Positions 32,426 through 40,929 are shown, counted from the first letter of the stretch. The stretch is 64,000 nt of DNA from Halobaculum roseum (GCF_019880245.1 NZ_CP082286.1:1320521-1384520); one strand, 5' to 3'. The notes: a model not told the origin generated them from the letters alone. Program-made: numbers and translations.

Positions 32426-33019
32426 TTACTCGAAGTCGCGCCGCATGGCGATCTCGAACCACGGGCACAGCCGCAGTTGGCGGTACCACTCGGGGTGCTC
32501 GTGGAGGTGTTCGTAGTCGACCCACAGCAGGCCCGCGATCTCCTCCTCGTCGGGGTCGAGCCCGTCGTCCTCCAGCGTGACCTTCAGGACGGCACACACC
32601 TCCCACTCCAGCCCCGCGTTCTCGAAGTAGCGCTTGTACTCGAAGCGGTCGGTGAGTGTCACCTCGTCGTACTGGTCGGGGGTGATGCCGAGCTCCTCCT
32701 CCAGCCGCTGGCGTGTGGCCTCCTTCTGCGTCTGGCCCTCGACGGGGTGGGAGGCGACCGTGCCGTCCCAGAAGGTGCCCCACAGGCGCTTGCCGGGCGC
32801 GCGTTGGCCCAGGAGAAGGCGGCCGTTCGAGTCGAAGACGAGGCAGGTGAACGCCCGGTGGCGGATGCCGTCCCCGGTGTGGGCGTCCAGCCGGTTCACG
32901 GTCCCCTGCGGGGTGTCGTCGCCGTCGACGGCGATCACGTCCTGGAGGGCGTTCTCGTGTTCCGGCTCCTCGTTCGCGGTCGCCGCGGCGTCGCTCGCGC
33001 CGGCGTCCTCTGTGCTCAT
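32426..33019 (-). CDS. idi: Isopentenyl-diphosphate delta-isomerase, type I (Nudix fold)
   Basis: The protein has 197 residues. HRAFTCLVFDSNGRLLLGQR, LWGTFWDGTVASHPVEGQ and a degenerate Nudix helix ATRQRLEEELG are in family order. The second acid site is AGLEWEVCAVLKV, matching the E-x-E-V-C of bacterial type I enzymes. The position of the usual catalytic Cys (in S-V-C-G-H-P) reads T-V-A-S-H-P, so it is Ala here. It should interconvert IPP and DMAPP for archaeal lipid and carotenoid synthesis. It is the first gene of the group idi-JAMM-SDR. The upstream gap to lrp contains a tandem repeat. Confidence 0.88.
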   Translation of the reverse strand: MSTEDAGASDAAATANEEPEHENALQDVIAVDGDDTPQGTVNRLDAHTGDGIRHRAFTCLVFDSNGRLLLGQRAPGKRLWGTFWDGTVASHPVEGQTQKEATRQRLEEELGITPDQYDEVTLTDRFEYKRYFENAGLEWEVCAVLKVTLEDDGLDPDEEEIAGLLWVDYEHLHEHPEWYRQLRLCPWFEIAMRRDFE

Positions 33020-33120
33020 ACGGCGTGGGTCGTGAGGGCGGACCATGACCGCTTCGGTGTCGATCCGGTGTGGGAGCCGTATCGGCGGGAGCGGTCGAGG
33101 TCGAGGCGGCGACCACCGAG

Positions 33121-33210
33121 ACCGCGACAGCGACGACGGACCACACCGCGACGGCGACGACGGACCACACCGCGACGGCGACGACGGACCACACCGCGAC
33201 GGCGGCGACC
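33121..33210. repeat. 24-bp tandem repeat between lrp and idi
   Basis: Three full copies of a 24-bp unit beginning ACCGCGAC (33121-33144, 33145-33168, 33169-33192) and an 18-base partial copy, with one base difference. It ends at the lrp stop codon. Each unit is in register with three codon lengths (8 codons). There is no dyad symmetry and it is not CRISPR-like. Confidence 0.75.
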
Positions 33211-33623
33211 TACCCGAGCCGCTCGTCCAGAATGAGCCGCGTCTTCGTCCCCTCGATCTCGTCGAGCTCGCGAGCGCGCGTGATGAGCTCGTTCACCGCG
33301 CGGGTGTCCACACAGTCGACGATGAGCACGATGTCCTCCTGGCCCGAAACCTGCCAGACGAAGTCGACCTCCTCCCAGTCGGCCAGCCGCTCGGAGACGG
33401 CGCTGGTGTTGACGTTCATGTCGACGCTGATCTCCACCATCGCCTTCACGTTCCCCGTGCGCGTGGTGACGGTGAAGCGCTCGATGACGCCCTCGCTGCT
33501 CATCCGGTCCACCCGGTTTCGCACCGTCCCCTCGCTCGTGCCGACCTCCTCGGCGATCTCCGTGTACGGCGTCCGCGCGTCCCGTCGCAGGAGGTTGAGG
33601 ATGCGCCGGTCCAGGTCGTCCAT
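33210..33623 (-). CDS. Lrp/AsnC-family transcription regulator
   Basis: The protein has 137 residues. The N-terminal helix-turn-helix (YTEIAEEVGTSEGTVRNRVDRM, residues about 20-41) is followed by the RAM/ACT-like effector domain (VKAMVEISVDMN, then EDIVLIVDCVDT). The start MDDLDRRIL is the standard opening; a longer version upstream has no homology. It is divergent from carA, with a perfect palindrome in the shared promoter region. Regulators of this type respond to amino acids or related nitrogen metabolites. Autoregulation and control of carA are likely but inferred. Confidence 0.9.
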   Translation of the reverse strand: MDDLDRRILNLLRRDARTPYTEIAEEVGTSEGTVRNRVDRMSSEGVIERFTVTTRTGNVKAMVEISVDMNVNTSAVSERLADWEEVDFVWQVSGQEDIVLIVDCVDTRAVNELITRARELDEIEGTKTRLILDERLG

Positions 33624-33653
33624 GCACGCCCTTGCCGGAGGTGGCGCATAGTG

Positions 33654-33670
33654 GTTACGAATTTCGTAAC
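33654..33670. promoter_or_regulatory. Palindromic operator candidate between lrp and carA
   Basis: GTTACGAA-T-TTCGTAAC, a perfect 8-bp inverted repeat with a one-base centre. It lies 31 bases before the lrp start and 51 bases before carA. An overlapping GTAACGAA repeat follows. It is well placed for binding by the dimeric Lrp-type regulator. Confidence 0.6.
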
Positions 33671-33687
33671 GAATCTTCGAACGACGC

Positions 33688-33695
33688 ACTTATGT
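33688..33695 (+). promoter_or_regulatory. TATA-like element of carA
   Basis: ACTTATGT ends 26 bases before the carA ATG, the spacing expected for a leaderless haloarchaeal transcript. The palindrome 33654-33670 lies just upstream of it. Confidence 0.45.
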
Positions 33696-33720
33696 GCCGT
33701 CCGATGATGTGTATCTCGTA

Positions 33721-34788
33721 ATGGCGGACGCCTACGTCGCCCTGGCCGACGGCCGTGTCTTCGAGGCACGCGCCCGCGCGCCGGGCCGGACACGTGGTGA
33801 ACTGGTGTTCACGACCGCGTACACCGGGTACGAGGAGTCGCTCACGGACCCCTCCTACGAGGAGCAGGTCCTCACGTTCTCCTACCCGTTGATCGGAAAC
33901 TACGGCGTCCGAGCGGAGCGATTCGAGTCCGATCGCGTCCACCCGAACGCCGCGATCGCCCGCGAGTTCACCGACGACGTGGCCGAGTGGCTCGAGTCCG
34001 AGGGCGTGCCCGCGGTCGACCACCTCGACACCCGCGACATCGTCACGAGCGTGCGCGAGGAGGGCGCGATGGCCTGCGGCATCGCCGCCGGACCGGACGC
34101 GACCCCCGAGGCCGCGAAGGAGGAGCTGGAGCAGTGCGTCGAGATGTCCGACCACCTCGACATCGGCAAGCAGGTGTCGACTGACGAGCCGTACACCGTC
34201 GAGGGCGACGGCGAGTACGACGTGGCGCTCGTCGACTGCGGGATGAAGGGCTCCATCCCCTCCTCGCTGACCGAGCGCGGCGCCGACGTGCACGTGCTGC
34301 CGTACGACGTGGACGCCGAGACGGTCGCGGAGCTGGACCCGGACGTGCTGTTCGTCTCGAACGGCCCCGGCGACCCCGCGAACTTCGAGTCCGCGCAGGC
34401 GCTCGTCGAGGAGTTCGCCGGCGAGGTCCCGCTGGCGGGCATCTGTCTCGGCCAGCAGATCGTCGCCCGCGCGTTCGGCGGCGACACCGAGAAGATGGCC
34501 TTCGGCCACCACGGCGTCAACCAACCCGTGCGCGACGTGGAGACCGGGCAGGTCGTCATGACGACCCAGAACCACGGCTACTCCGTCGCCGACCCCGGCG
34601 ACTTGGAGGTGACGCAGCTGAACGTCAACGACGACACCGCCGAGGGGCTCAAAAGCGACGAGTGCGCGGTCATCACCCGGCAGTACCATCCCGAGGCGAA
34701 CCCCGGCCCGCACGACTCGCTGGGCTTCTTCGACGAGGTGCTCGAGATGGCCGAGGGCGGGTCGCGGACGCCGGTTACCGCCGACTAG
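33721..34788 (+). CDS. carA: Carbamoyl-phosphate synthase small (glutaminase) subunit
   Basis: The protein has 355 residues. The N-terminal CPSase small-chain domain (ALADGRVFEARARAPG, TSYTGYEE-like TAYTGYEES, DPSYEEQVLTFSYPLIGNYG) precedes a class I glutamine amidotransferase. Its nucleophile is Cys in GICLGQQIVARAFGG, and HPEANPGPHDS supplies the His-Glu pair. It releases ammonia from glutamine for carbamoyl phosphate, feeding arginine and pyrimidine synthesis. The large subunit carB is not adjacent: a Rieske-domain gene follows instead. A GTG upstream is possible, but the ATG at 33721 fits the TATA-like element. Confidence 0.95.
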   Translation: MADAYVALADGRVFEARARAPGRTRGELVFTTAYTGYEESLTDPSYEEQVLTFSYPLIGNYGVRAERFESDRVHPNAAIAREFTDDVAEWLESEGVPAVDHLDTRDIVTSVREEGAMACGIAAGPDATPEAAKEELEQCVEMSDHLDIGKQVSTDEPYTVEGDGEYDVALVDCGMKGSIPSSLTERGADVHVLPYDVDAETVAELDPDVLFVSNGPGDPANFESAQALVEEFAGEVPLAGICLGQQIVARAFGGDTEKMAFGHHGVNQPVRDVETGQVVMTTQNHGYSVADPGDLEVTQLNVNDDTAEGLKSDECAVITRQYHPEANPGPHDSLGFFDEVLEMAEGGSRTPVTAD

Positions 34789-34866
34789 GGCCGAAAAACA
34801 CGTTCACGTTCTTACAAAACTCCGCTTCCGAGAAGCTACTTCCCCGTTCGTGTCGTCTCGGCGAGT

Positions 34867-36678
34867 ATGGCAGTCGATGACACGGGAAGCGACGAGTACA
34901 GCGAGGCGGTCGACCTCGACGAGCTCCGAGCCGAGGGGCGCGCGCTGACGGCCGTCGACGGGACGCCGATCGCGTTGTTCTACCACGAGGGCGAGGTGCG
35001 GGCGGTGAACAACCGCTGTCCGCACATGGGCTTTCCCCTGACGGAGGGCAGCGTCGACGAGGGCGTGCTCACCTGTCACTGGCACCACGCCCGGTTCGAG
35101 CTCTCCTGTGGCGACACGTTCGACCCGTGGGCCGACGACGTGGACACCTACCCGACCGAGATCCGGGAGGGGACGGTGTACGTCTCGCCGGCGCCGCGGC
35201 GCTCGGACCCGCCGGCGGTCCACTGGCGCGAGCGCCTCGACGACGGCCTCGAACAGAACCTCCGGCTCGTGCTGGGGAAGTCTGCGGTCGCGCTCACAGA
35301 CGCGGGCGTCGACCCGGCCGAGGTCGTCGAGCGCGGGGTCACCTTCGGTGTCCGCAACCGCGCCGACGGGTGGAGCTCCGGGCTCACGATCCTCGTCGCG
35401 CTGGCGAACCGCCTGCCGGACCTGGACGACCAGGACCGCAAGCGCGCGCTGTATCAGGGGCTCACGGAGGTCGCCGGCGACTGCGACGGCGAGGCGCCGA
35501 AGTTCGAGCAGGAGGCGTTCGCGGCGACGGACGTGTCCTTCGAGCGCCTGCGGTCGTGGTTCCGCGAGAACGTCGAGGTGCGCGACGCCGACGGCGCCGA
35601 GCGCGTGCTTCGGACCGCCGTCGCCGCCGGCTACGGCCCCGAGAAGTTGACCGAGTTACTGGTCGTCGCGGCGACGGACCACCGCTACCTCGACACGGGC
35701 CACACGTTCGACTTCGTGAACAAGGCGACCGAGGCGCTGGACCTGGTCGGCTGGGACGACGAGGAGCGCACCGCCGAGGTCCTCTCGTCGCTCGTGCGCG
35801 GGCTCGCGACCGCCGACCGCGCCGAGGAGACCTCCTCGTGGCGCCAGCCCGACGACCTCGCGGCGATGTGCGAGGAGTCGTTCGCCCGCCTCGACGACCT
35901 CGTCGCCGCCGGCGAGGGGGAGACGTGGACCGAGCCGGACGACTTCACCGAGCGCCTGCACGCGGCCGACCCCGAGACGGTGTTCGACGTGCTGGAGGAA
36001 GCCATCGAGAACGGGGCGACCGTCGAGCAGCTCGCGAGCGCGGTGTCGTTCGCGGCCGCGAAGCGCGTCGCGCTGTTCGCCACGAGCAACGAGTTCAACG
36101 ACTGGAACACGGTCCATCACACGTTCACCTTCGCGAACGCGGTCCACCGGGCGGCCGAGCGGACGGACGCGACGGCGCTGTATCGCGGCGTGTTCGACGC
36201 CGCGGTGAACGTCTACCTCGACCGGTTCCTCAACACGCCGCCGGCGCCGGAGGCGACGGGCGACCCCGACGCCGATCCGGAGGCCGCGCTGGAGTCGCTC
36301 CGAATGGCGTTCGAGCAGCAGGGGAAGGTGCAGCAGGCCGGCGACGCGGTCGCCGACTACCTCGCCGCCGGCGGCGACCCCGACCGGCTGAAGGCCGAGC
36401 TGGGGAACGCCCTGCTCGTCGAGGACACCGGCTTCCACACCTTCCAGGCGTACGAGGCCGCCTGCCGGCAGTTCGACGCACGGGAGGACCCGGAGGAGCG
36501 CCGGGACTGTCTCGTCGCCGCCGCACGCTACATGGCCGCCCACTACCCGACGCGCCGCTCGCGCGAGCAGACGTTCTCCATCGCCGCGCGGCTGCTGCGC
36601 GGCGAGCGGGTCCACGGCGACGCGGACGACGACGCCGGCGCGGACGAGTCGAGCCCCGAGGCGAGCGCGGACGACTGA
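34867..36678 (+). CDS. Rieske [2Fe-2S] domain fused to a large helical domain
   Basis: The protein has 603 residues. The Rieske domain is at the N-terminus with Cys51-Pro-His53 and Cys70-His-Trp-His73, the spacing of ferredoxin-type Rieske proteins. From residue 115 to the end the sequence is almost entirely helical, with about 25-residue segments that suggest repeated helix pairs. It has several His in the middle (TDHRYLDTGHTFDF near 280 and WNTVHHTFTF near 415). The last 25 residues are acidic. I do not recognise the C-terminal domain. The two His-rich stretches might bind a second metal, giving an oxygenase-like partner for the Rieske cluster; that is a guess. It is 78 bases after carA, same strand. 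Confidence 0.75.
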   Translation: MAVDDTGSDEYSEAVDLDELRAEGRALTAVDGTPIALFYHEGEVRAVNNRCPHMGFPLTEGSVDEGVLTCHWHHARFELSCGDTFDPWADDVDTYPTEIREGTVYVSPAPRRSDPPAVHWRERLDDGLEQNLRLVLGKSAVALTDAGVDPAEVVERGVTFGVRNRADGWSSGLTILVALANRLPDLDDQDRKRALYQGLTEVAGDCDGEAPKFEQEAFAATDVSFERLRSWFRENVEVRDADGAERVLRTAVAAGYGPEKLTELLVVAATDHRYLDTGHTFDFVNKATEALDLVGWDDEERTAEVLSSLVRGLATADRAEETSSWRQPDDLAAMCEESFARLDDLVAAGEGETWTEPDDFTERLHAADPETVFDVLEEAIENGATVEQLASAVSFAAAKRVALFATSNEFNDWNTVHHTFTFANAVHRAAERTDATALYRGVFDAAVNVYLDRFLNTPPAPEATGDPDADPEAALESLRMAFEQQGKVQQAGDAVADYLAAGGDPDRLKAELGNALLVEDTGFHTFQAYEAACRQFDAREDPEERRDCLVAAARYMAAHYPTRRSREQTFSIAARLLRGERVHGDADDDAGADESSPEASADD

Positions 36679-36766
36679 CCGCGGCCTCGGGGCTCGACCC
36701 GGTTTGACCGGCCGGAGACTCGGGGGCGACCCGGTGGACCGACCGGATGCTCGGCGGCGCGCCGGA

Positions 36767-37522
36767 TCAGTCCGTTCGGTCGCCGTCGAAGCCGGACCCG
36801 TCGGCGCGGGTGAGCCCCGACCCCCACGCGACGCCCGAGGCGGGTCCCGCGGTGCCCGCGGCGCCGGCCGCGCCCGTTCGCGGCAGGTCGTCGAAGCTCC
36901 ACACCCGGTGGTCCGCCCGGACGCAGCGGCCGCGCTCCTCGTGCCCGTGGCGCTCGACGTGGACGGCGTCGAGGCCGGCGTTCCAGGCGGCGCCCACGTC
37001 GCTGGCGCCGTCGCCGAGGTAGACGCCCCGCTGGGCCGTCGGGTCGACGCCGATGTCGTTCATCGCGGCGTGGAGGGGGTCGGGCGCGGGCTTCCAGCCG
37101 GTCTCGTCGGAACACGCGAGGAACGTGTCGAAGCGGTCGGTCAGCCCGAGCCGGTCGGTGACCGGGCGCGCCAGGAACTCCGCGCAGTGTGTCACGAGCC
37201 CCAGCGGCACGTCCCGTGCGTGGAGGTCGCCGAGCAGGCGTGCGGCGTCGTCGTGGAGGTACGTCGCGTCGGCGCGCGCCTGCGGGTCCTCGACGGCGTG
37301 GAAGGCCGGCCAGAACTCCCCGGGGTCGAGTCCCCATTCGCGCAGGAGGGGGTCGCGCGCACCGGTGAGGCCGTGCCACAGTACCTCGGCCTGCCGGTCG
37401 GAGAAGTCGTAGTCGATGCGGGATCCGACCCGGTCGAACACCTCGCGGGTGTACGACCACTCGGCGTCGACGAGCGTGCCGTCGAGGTCGAACAGCCAGA
37501 AGTCGTACGTGTCGGGGACCAT
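36767..37522 (-). CDS. HAD-superfamily hydrolase
   Basis: The protein has 251 residues. HAD motif I is FDLDGTLVDAE (about 10-20), motif II is LVTHCAEF, the motif III Lys lies in GWKPAPDP, and motif IV is YLGDGASDVGAA. The cap is between motifs I and II. The last 30 residues form a Gly/Ala/Asp-rich tail. It is probably a small-molecule phosphatase of the phosphoglycolate phosphatase group. The start ATG has a TATA-like TTATATC about 30 bases before it (37554-37560), implying a leaderless message. Confidence 0.83.
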   Translation of the reverse strand: MVPDTYDFWLFDLDGTLVDAEWSYTREVFDRVGSRIDYDFSDRQAEVLWHGLTGARDPLLREWGLDPGEFWPAFHAVEDPQARADATYLHDDAARLLGDLHARDVPLGLVTHCAEFLARPVTDRLGLTDRFDTFLACSDETGWKPAPDPLHAAMNDIGVDPTAQRGVYLGDGASDVGAAWNAGLDAVHVERHGHEERGRCVRADHRVWSFDDLPRTGAAGAAGTAGPASGVAWGSGLTRADGSGFDGDRTD

Positions 37523-37652
37523 CAGCGGAGTTTCGGATAGGTCGTTCCCGCTGTTATATCTTCGCACCCTACCGACGGCGTTTGTCGCAGCTTACCCAGC
37601 TTCGGGCGGGCGGATCTCCGGTCGGAATCGCGGACAGATGCCGGAGACGGCG

Positions 37653-38123
37653 TTAGCCGTCCTCTGTCTCCTCGTCATCCCTCCTGGACTCCTCGCCTCC
37701 CATCCCGAACTCGTCGTCTCTCCCCCCGGATCCCCCGGTTGCCGGGTCGTCGTCCGCGTCGACGCGGATCGAGGAGCCGAAGTACTTGTGTAGCGCCTCG
37801 CGCACCGAGTCGGCGCGAAACGCCGCGAGGTCGTCGCCGACGGCCTCGCGCAGCGCCGCGAGGTACGCCTCGTCGGTCTCGAACTCCGCGAACGTCGCGG
37901 ACAGCACCTCGACGCCCTCCGGGAGCCGGTCGGCACAGAGCCGTCGCGCGTGCTCGGCGTCGTTCGCCTCGCCGCGCCACAGCGCGTCCCGAAACAGCAG
38001 CCACCCCTCCTCGCCCGGCGGCGGCGCGGGGATCCGAAGCACCGTCTCGAAGGCGTCCGGGTCGATGCGCGCGCGCCGCGGCGACAGCGTGAAGCGCACC
38101 CGAAAGACGTACGACGCGTCCAC
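37653..38123 (-). CDS. LWR-salt family protein
   Basis: The protein has 156 residues from a GTG start (MDASYVFRVRFTLSP). The stretch LLFRDALWRGEANDAEHARRL contains the LWR motif that gives a small halophile-specific family its name. A second conserved part, VREALHKYFGSSIRV, follows. The C-terminus is an acidic disordered tail. The function is not known. It is separated by 14 bases from the pterin dehydratase gene upstream on the same strand, so the two are probably co-transcribed. Confidence 0.72.
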   Translation of the reverse strand: MDASYVFRVRFTLSPRRARIDPDAFETVLRIPAPPPGEEGWLLFRDALWRGEANDAEHARRLCADRLPEGVEVLSATFAEFETDEAYLAALREAVGDDLAAFRADSVREALHKYFGSSIRVDADDDPATGGSGGRDDEFGMGGEESRRDDEETEDG

Positions 38124-38137
38124 GGCCTCCTCCCCGG

Positions 38138-38422
38138 TTACTCCGCGAGTTCGTTCAGCCGTTCGGCCAGGTCGATGTCCTTCCCGGTGACGCCGCCGGC
38201 GTCGTGGGTGGTGAGGCGGACCTCGACCTCGCGCCACTCGACGGTCATCGACGGGTGGTGGAACGCCTCCTCGGCGAGCCCGCCCGCGCCGGCCGCGAAG
38301 CCGACCCCCTCGAGATACGAGTCGAACTCGAAGGTGCGGGCGATCTCGTCGGCGTCGGCGTCGTGGTGCCAGCCGTCGGGCAGTGCCGCCGCGATCTCGT
38401 CGGCGTCGAGTACGTCGCTCAC
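38138..38422 (-). CDS. Pterin-4-alpha-carbinolamine dehydratase
   Basis: The protein has 94 residues from a GTG (MSDVLDADEIAAALPDGWHH). The active site has the paired His of AFHHPSMTVEWREVEVRLTT and the signature THDAGGVTGKDIDLA. It dehydrates 4a-hydroxytetrahydropterins; in archaea it may also assist molybdopterin or folate-type pterin recycling. An ATG 27 bases upstream (38449) would add nine residues; the shorter form matches the usual family N-terminus. It is the first gene of a pair with the LWR-salt protein. Confidence 0.87.
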   Translation of the reverse strand: MSDVLDADEIAAALPDGWHHDADADEIARTFEFDSYLEGVGFAAGAGGLAEEAFHHPSMTVEWREVEVRLTTHDAGGVTGKDIDLAERLNELAE

Positions 38423-38577
38423 GTACACTGGGACGGTCGCCCGGGGCAAAAGCGTACCTCGAGTCGTGGCCCGCGGGAACGGTCCGGACGCGTTCGGCGG
38501 CTACGGGATGTGCTCGTCGCTACGTGACGCGCTCGTCGGATTCGGAACTCGTTCGAAACGAACCGCGGGGGGACGCC

Positions 38578-39498
38578 TCAGCGGTCGCCCGCGGCGGACG
38601 CGAGCGCGGACTTCGCGTCGTCGATCAGCGAGAGCGTTCCCGCGCCCGCCGACAGCACCGGGTACGGCGACGCCAGCGAGCGATAGAGGTAGTCGAACCA
38701 GTGGCGACGGTCGCCCTCCTCGTCGTGGATCCGGGCCTGTCGGTCCGACAACAGCGACTCGACGCGCCCCTCGTGCCACTCGAGGCGCTCGTACTCCGCG
38801 ACGAGGTCGGTGTAGCTCGCGCGCGTCAGGTCGCGGTCGACGATCCCCTCGCTCGTGTCGACCGCGGGCGAGAGCGTCGACTCGGCCGCCTCGATCGACG
38901 ACCGCTCGGTCTCCAGCTTCGAGAGCAGCTCCGCGCGCTCCTCGCTGGCGTGTCGGGCGCCGCTCGCGAGCGTCGTCCGCAGCGACGGGGTCAACGCCCC
39001 GCCGTCCTCGACGAGCGCGCTCGCGACCGGCGCGGAGAACTCCTCGGCGACGTTCGTCGCGAGCGTCTCGTCGTACTCCTCCTCGTAGTGGGCAGTCGCC
39101 ATCACCGTCTCGCGGTAGGCCCGACGGGCGTCGGCCAACCCGTCCTCGTCGACGGTCGCCCCCCCGGCCGGCACCGTCAGCACGTTGGTTCCCCCGCCGG
39201 TCGGCGTCGGACGCGCGCGCTCGCTCGACTCGAGCTTCGCGACGCGGCGCCGGAACTGCTCGAACGCGTCCCGTTCGGCGCGCGTTCGAGTCACCTCCCG
39301 CGCGAGCGCCTCGCGTGCGCCGTCGAGCCGCGACAGCACCGCTCCCGCGATCAGGAGGAACACGGCCGTCATCCCCAGGACGGCGAGCCCCACGGCGATG
39401 TCCGGGTGCTCACACGCCGCGGCCCGGCACATCGACTCCACCCCCAGTTCGACGGGCTCGGTCGAGAGCCGACCGACCCCGCGACTCGCTCCGTTCAT
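38578..39498 (-). CDS. Membrane-anchored coiled-coil protein (DUF7260-like)
   Basis: The protein has 306 residues. One membrane helix near the N-terminus (DIAVGLAVLGMTAVFLLIAG, about residues 32-52) is followed by a coiled coil (AREALAREVTRTRAERDAFE) and a mainly helical soluble domain to the end. The soluble part contains RRHWFDYLYRSLASPYPVL near the C-terminus. Haloarchaea carry families with this layout (I recall DUF7260, unconfirmed). No function is known. The downstream gap (38450-38577) and upstream gap (39499-39597) contain nothing recognisable. Confidence 0.62.
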   Translation of the reverse strand: MNGASRGVGRLSTEPVELGVESMCRAAACEHPDIAVGLAVLGMTAVFLLIAGAVLSRLDGAREALAREVTRTRAERDAFEQFRRRVAKLESSERARPTPTGGGTNVLTVPAGGATVDEDGLADARRAYRETVMATAHYEEEYDETLATNVAEEFSAPVASALVEDGGALTPSLRTTLASGARHASEERAELLSKLETERSSIEAAESTLSPAVDTSEGIVDRDLTRASYTDLVAEYERLEWHEGRVESLLSDRQARIHDEEGDRRHWFDYLYRSLASPYPVLSAGAGTLSLIDDAKSALASAAGDR

Positions 39499-39597
39499 AC
39501 ACACACGTGTGACGGCATCGCACATCACAGTTTCCCCTAGAACCCATCGCGTCGAAATTTTCCCCCGGGCGTCGCCCGGAAACTGAGCGACCGGCCG

Positions 39598-40929
39598 CTA
39601 CTCCTCGGAGAGTCGTTCGAGCACGCCGTCGGGGAGATCCGCGCTGCCGTCGGGCGATCGGGCTCCTCCCGGCGTCGACGGCGGCCCGTCGAACTCGGGG
39701 TCGAACAGCTGCATCGCCGTGTGGATCGTCTCCCAGTCGTCCTCGGCGGCCGCCTCGCGGAGGCTCTTCGTCGGCGCCGCGAGGAGCTGCCCGACGAGCG
39801 CGTCCGCGAGGGCGGCGACGGTCTCGCGCTGGTCGTCGGTGAGCTCGCCGTGCGCCTCCAGCTTCGCCATCGCCTCGCGCAGCTCGCGCTGTTTCGTCCG
39901 CTCGGCCGACTCGTACATCGCGGAGACGGCGTCGTCGGCGCGCTTTCGCTTGAACTCCTCGAGGAGCCGGTCGAACTCGGCGTCGATCATCCCCTCGACC
40001 GCCTCCGCGGCGCTCGCGCGGCGCTCGCGCGCCTCGTCGGTGACGGTCTCGAGGTCGTCGATGTCGCGGACGGCGACGCGCTCGTCCCCGGCGTCAGGGA
40101 CGACGTCGCGGGGTTGACCCAGATCGATACACAGCGTCTCGCCCGCGTCGGCGACGGTCTCGTCGCGGACGGTCGGGTCGGTTGCGCCGGTGGCCGCGAT
40201 GACGACGTCGGCCGCCGCCGCTTCCGCGGGGAGGGCCTCGATGCCGACCGCCGCGGACTCGGTATCGAGATCGGACGCGACGTGTTCGGCGGTGCGGAGG
40301 GTCCGGTTGGCGACGACGATCCGGGAGACCGGCGAGGCGTCCAGCGCCCGCGCCGAGAGCAGCCCCATCTCGCCGGCGCCGACGACCAGCGCCGAGGCGT
40401 CCGCGAGGTCGGTCTCGCGGGCGGCGAGTTCGACCGCGGCCGAGCCGAGCGACAGCGACCCCTCGTTGATCGCCGTCTCCGCGCGTGCTCGCTTGCCCAC
40501 CTGTCGTGCCTTCGAGAGCGCGTCGTCGAGCACGCCGCCGGACAGCCCCCCGACGCCGCGGGCGGCCTCCGCGGCGTCGCGCAGTTGCCCGAGGATCTGG
40601 TCCTCGCCGAGCACGAGCGACTCCAGCCCCGCGGCGACGCGCATGAGGTGCCGCAGGCTGTCCTCGTGATCGAGGTGGACGACGGCGCCCTCGCGAACGT
40701 CGGGGGCGAACCGCTCGACGGCCGTCCGCGCGACGGCGGCGTCGTCGGCCGCGACGTACGCCTCGGCGCGGTTGCACGTCTGGATGGCGAACGCCTCCTC
40801 GACTCCCTCGCGGGCGAGCAGCTCGGACACGAGCGCCGTCGGGTCCGCGACGTGCGCGGACTCGATCTCGTCGACGGACGCGTTCGCGTGGCTCACGCTC
40901 ACGCCCGCGACGACGCCGGTGTCAATCAT
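39598..40929 (-). CDS. hemA: Glutamyl-tRNA reductase
   Basis: The protein has 443 residues. The catalytic Cys52 sits in AIQTCNRAEAYV and the SLVLGEDQILGQLRDA block follows at about 108. The NADPH domain starts with ALVVGAGEMGLLSARAL at about 178, and the C-terminal dimerisation helix is long and charged. The last 40 residues are a haloarchaeal extension. It converts Glu-tRNA to glutamate-1-semialdehyde, the first step of tetrapyrrole synthesis. Its ATG overlaps the stop of the precorrin-2 dehydrogenase gene by 8 bases, so the two are translationally coupled. Confidence 0.95.
   Translation of the reverse strand: MIDTGVVAGVSVSHANASVDEIESAHVADPTALVSELLAREGVEEAFAIQTCNRAEAYVAADDAAVARTAVERFAPDVREGAVVHLDHEDSLRHLMRVAAGLESLVLGEDQILGQLRDAAEAARGVGGLSGGVLDDALSKARQVGKRARAETAINEGSLSLGSAAVELAARETDLADASALVVGAGEMGLLSARALDASPVSRIVVANRTLRTAEHVASDLDTESAAVGIEALPAEAAAADVVIAATGATDPTVRDETVADAGETLCIDLGQPRDVVPDAGDERVAVRDIDDLETVTDEARERRASAAEAVEGMIDAEFDRLLEEFKRKRADDAVSAMYESAERTKQRELREAMAKLEAHGELTDDQRETVAALADALVGQLLAAPTKSLREAAAEDDWETIHTAMQLFDPEFDGPPSTPGGARSPDGSADLPDGVLERLSEE

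Noticed and set aside
33121..33210. Tandem repeat as a CRISPR array
   Set aside because: No spacers; units are contiguous 24-mers without dyad symmetry and no cas gene is present.
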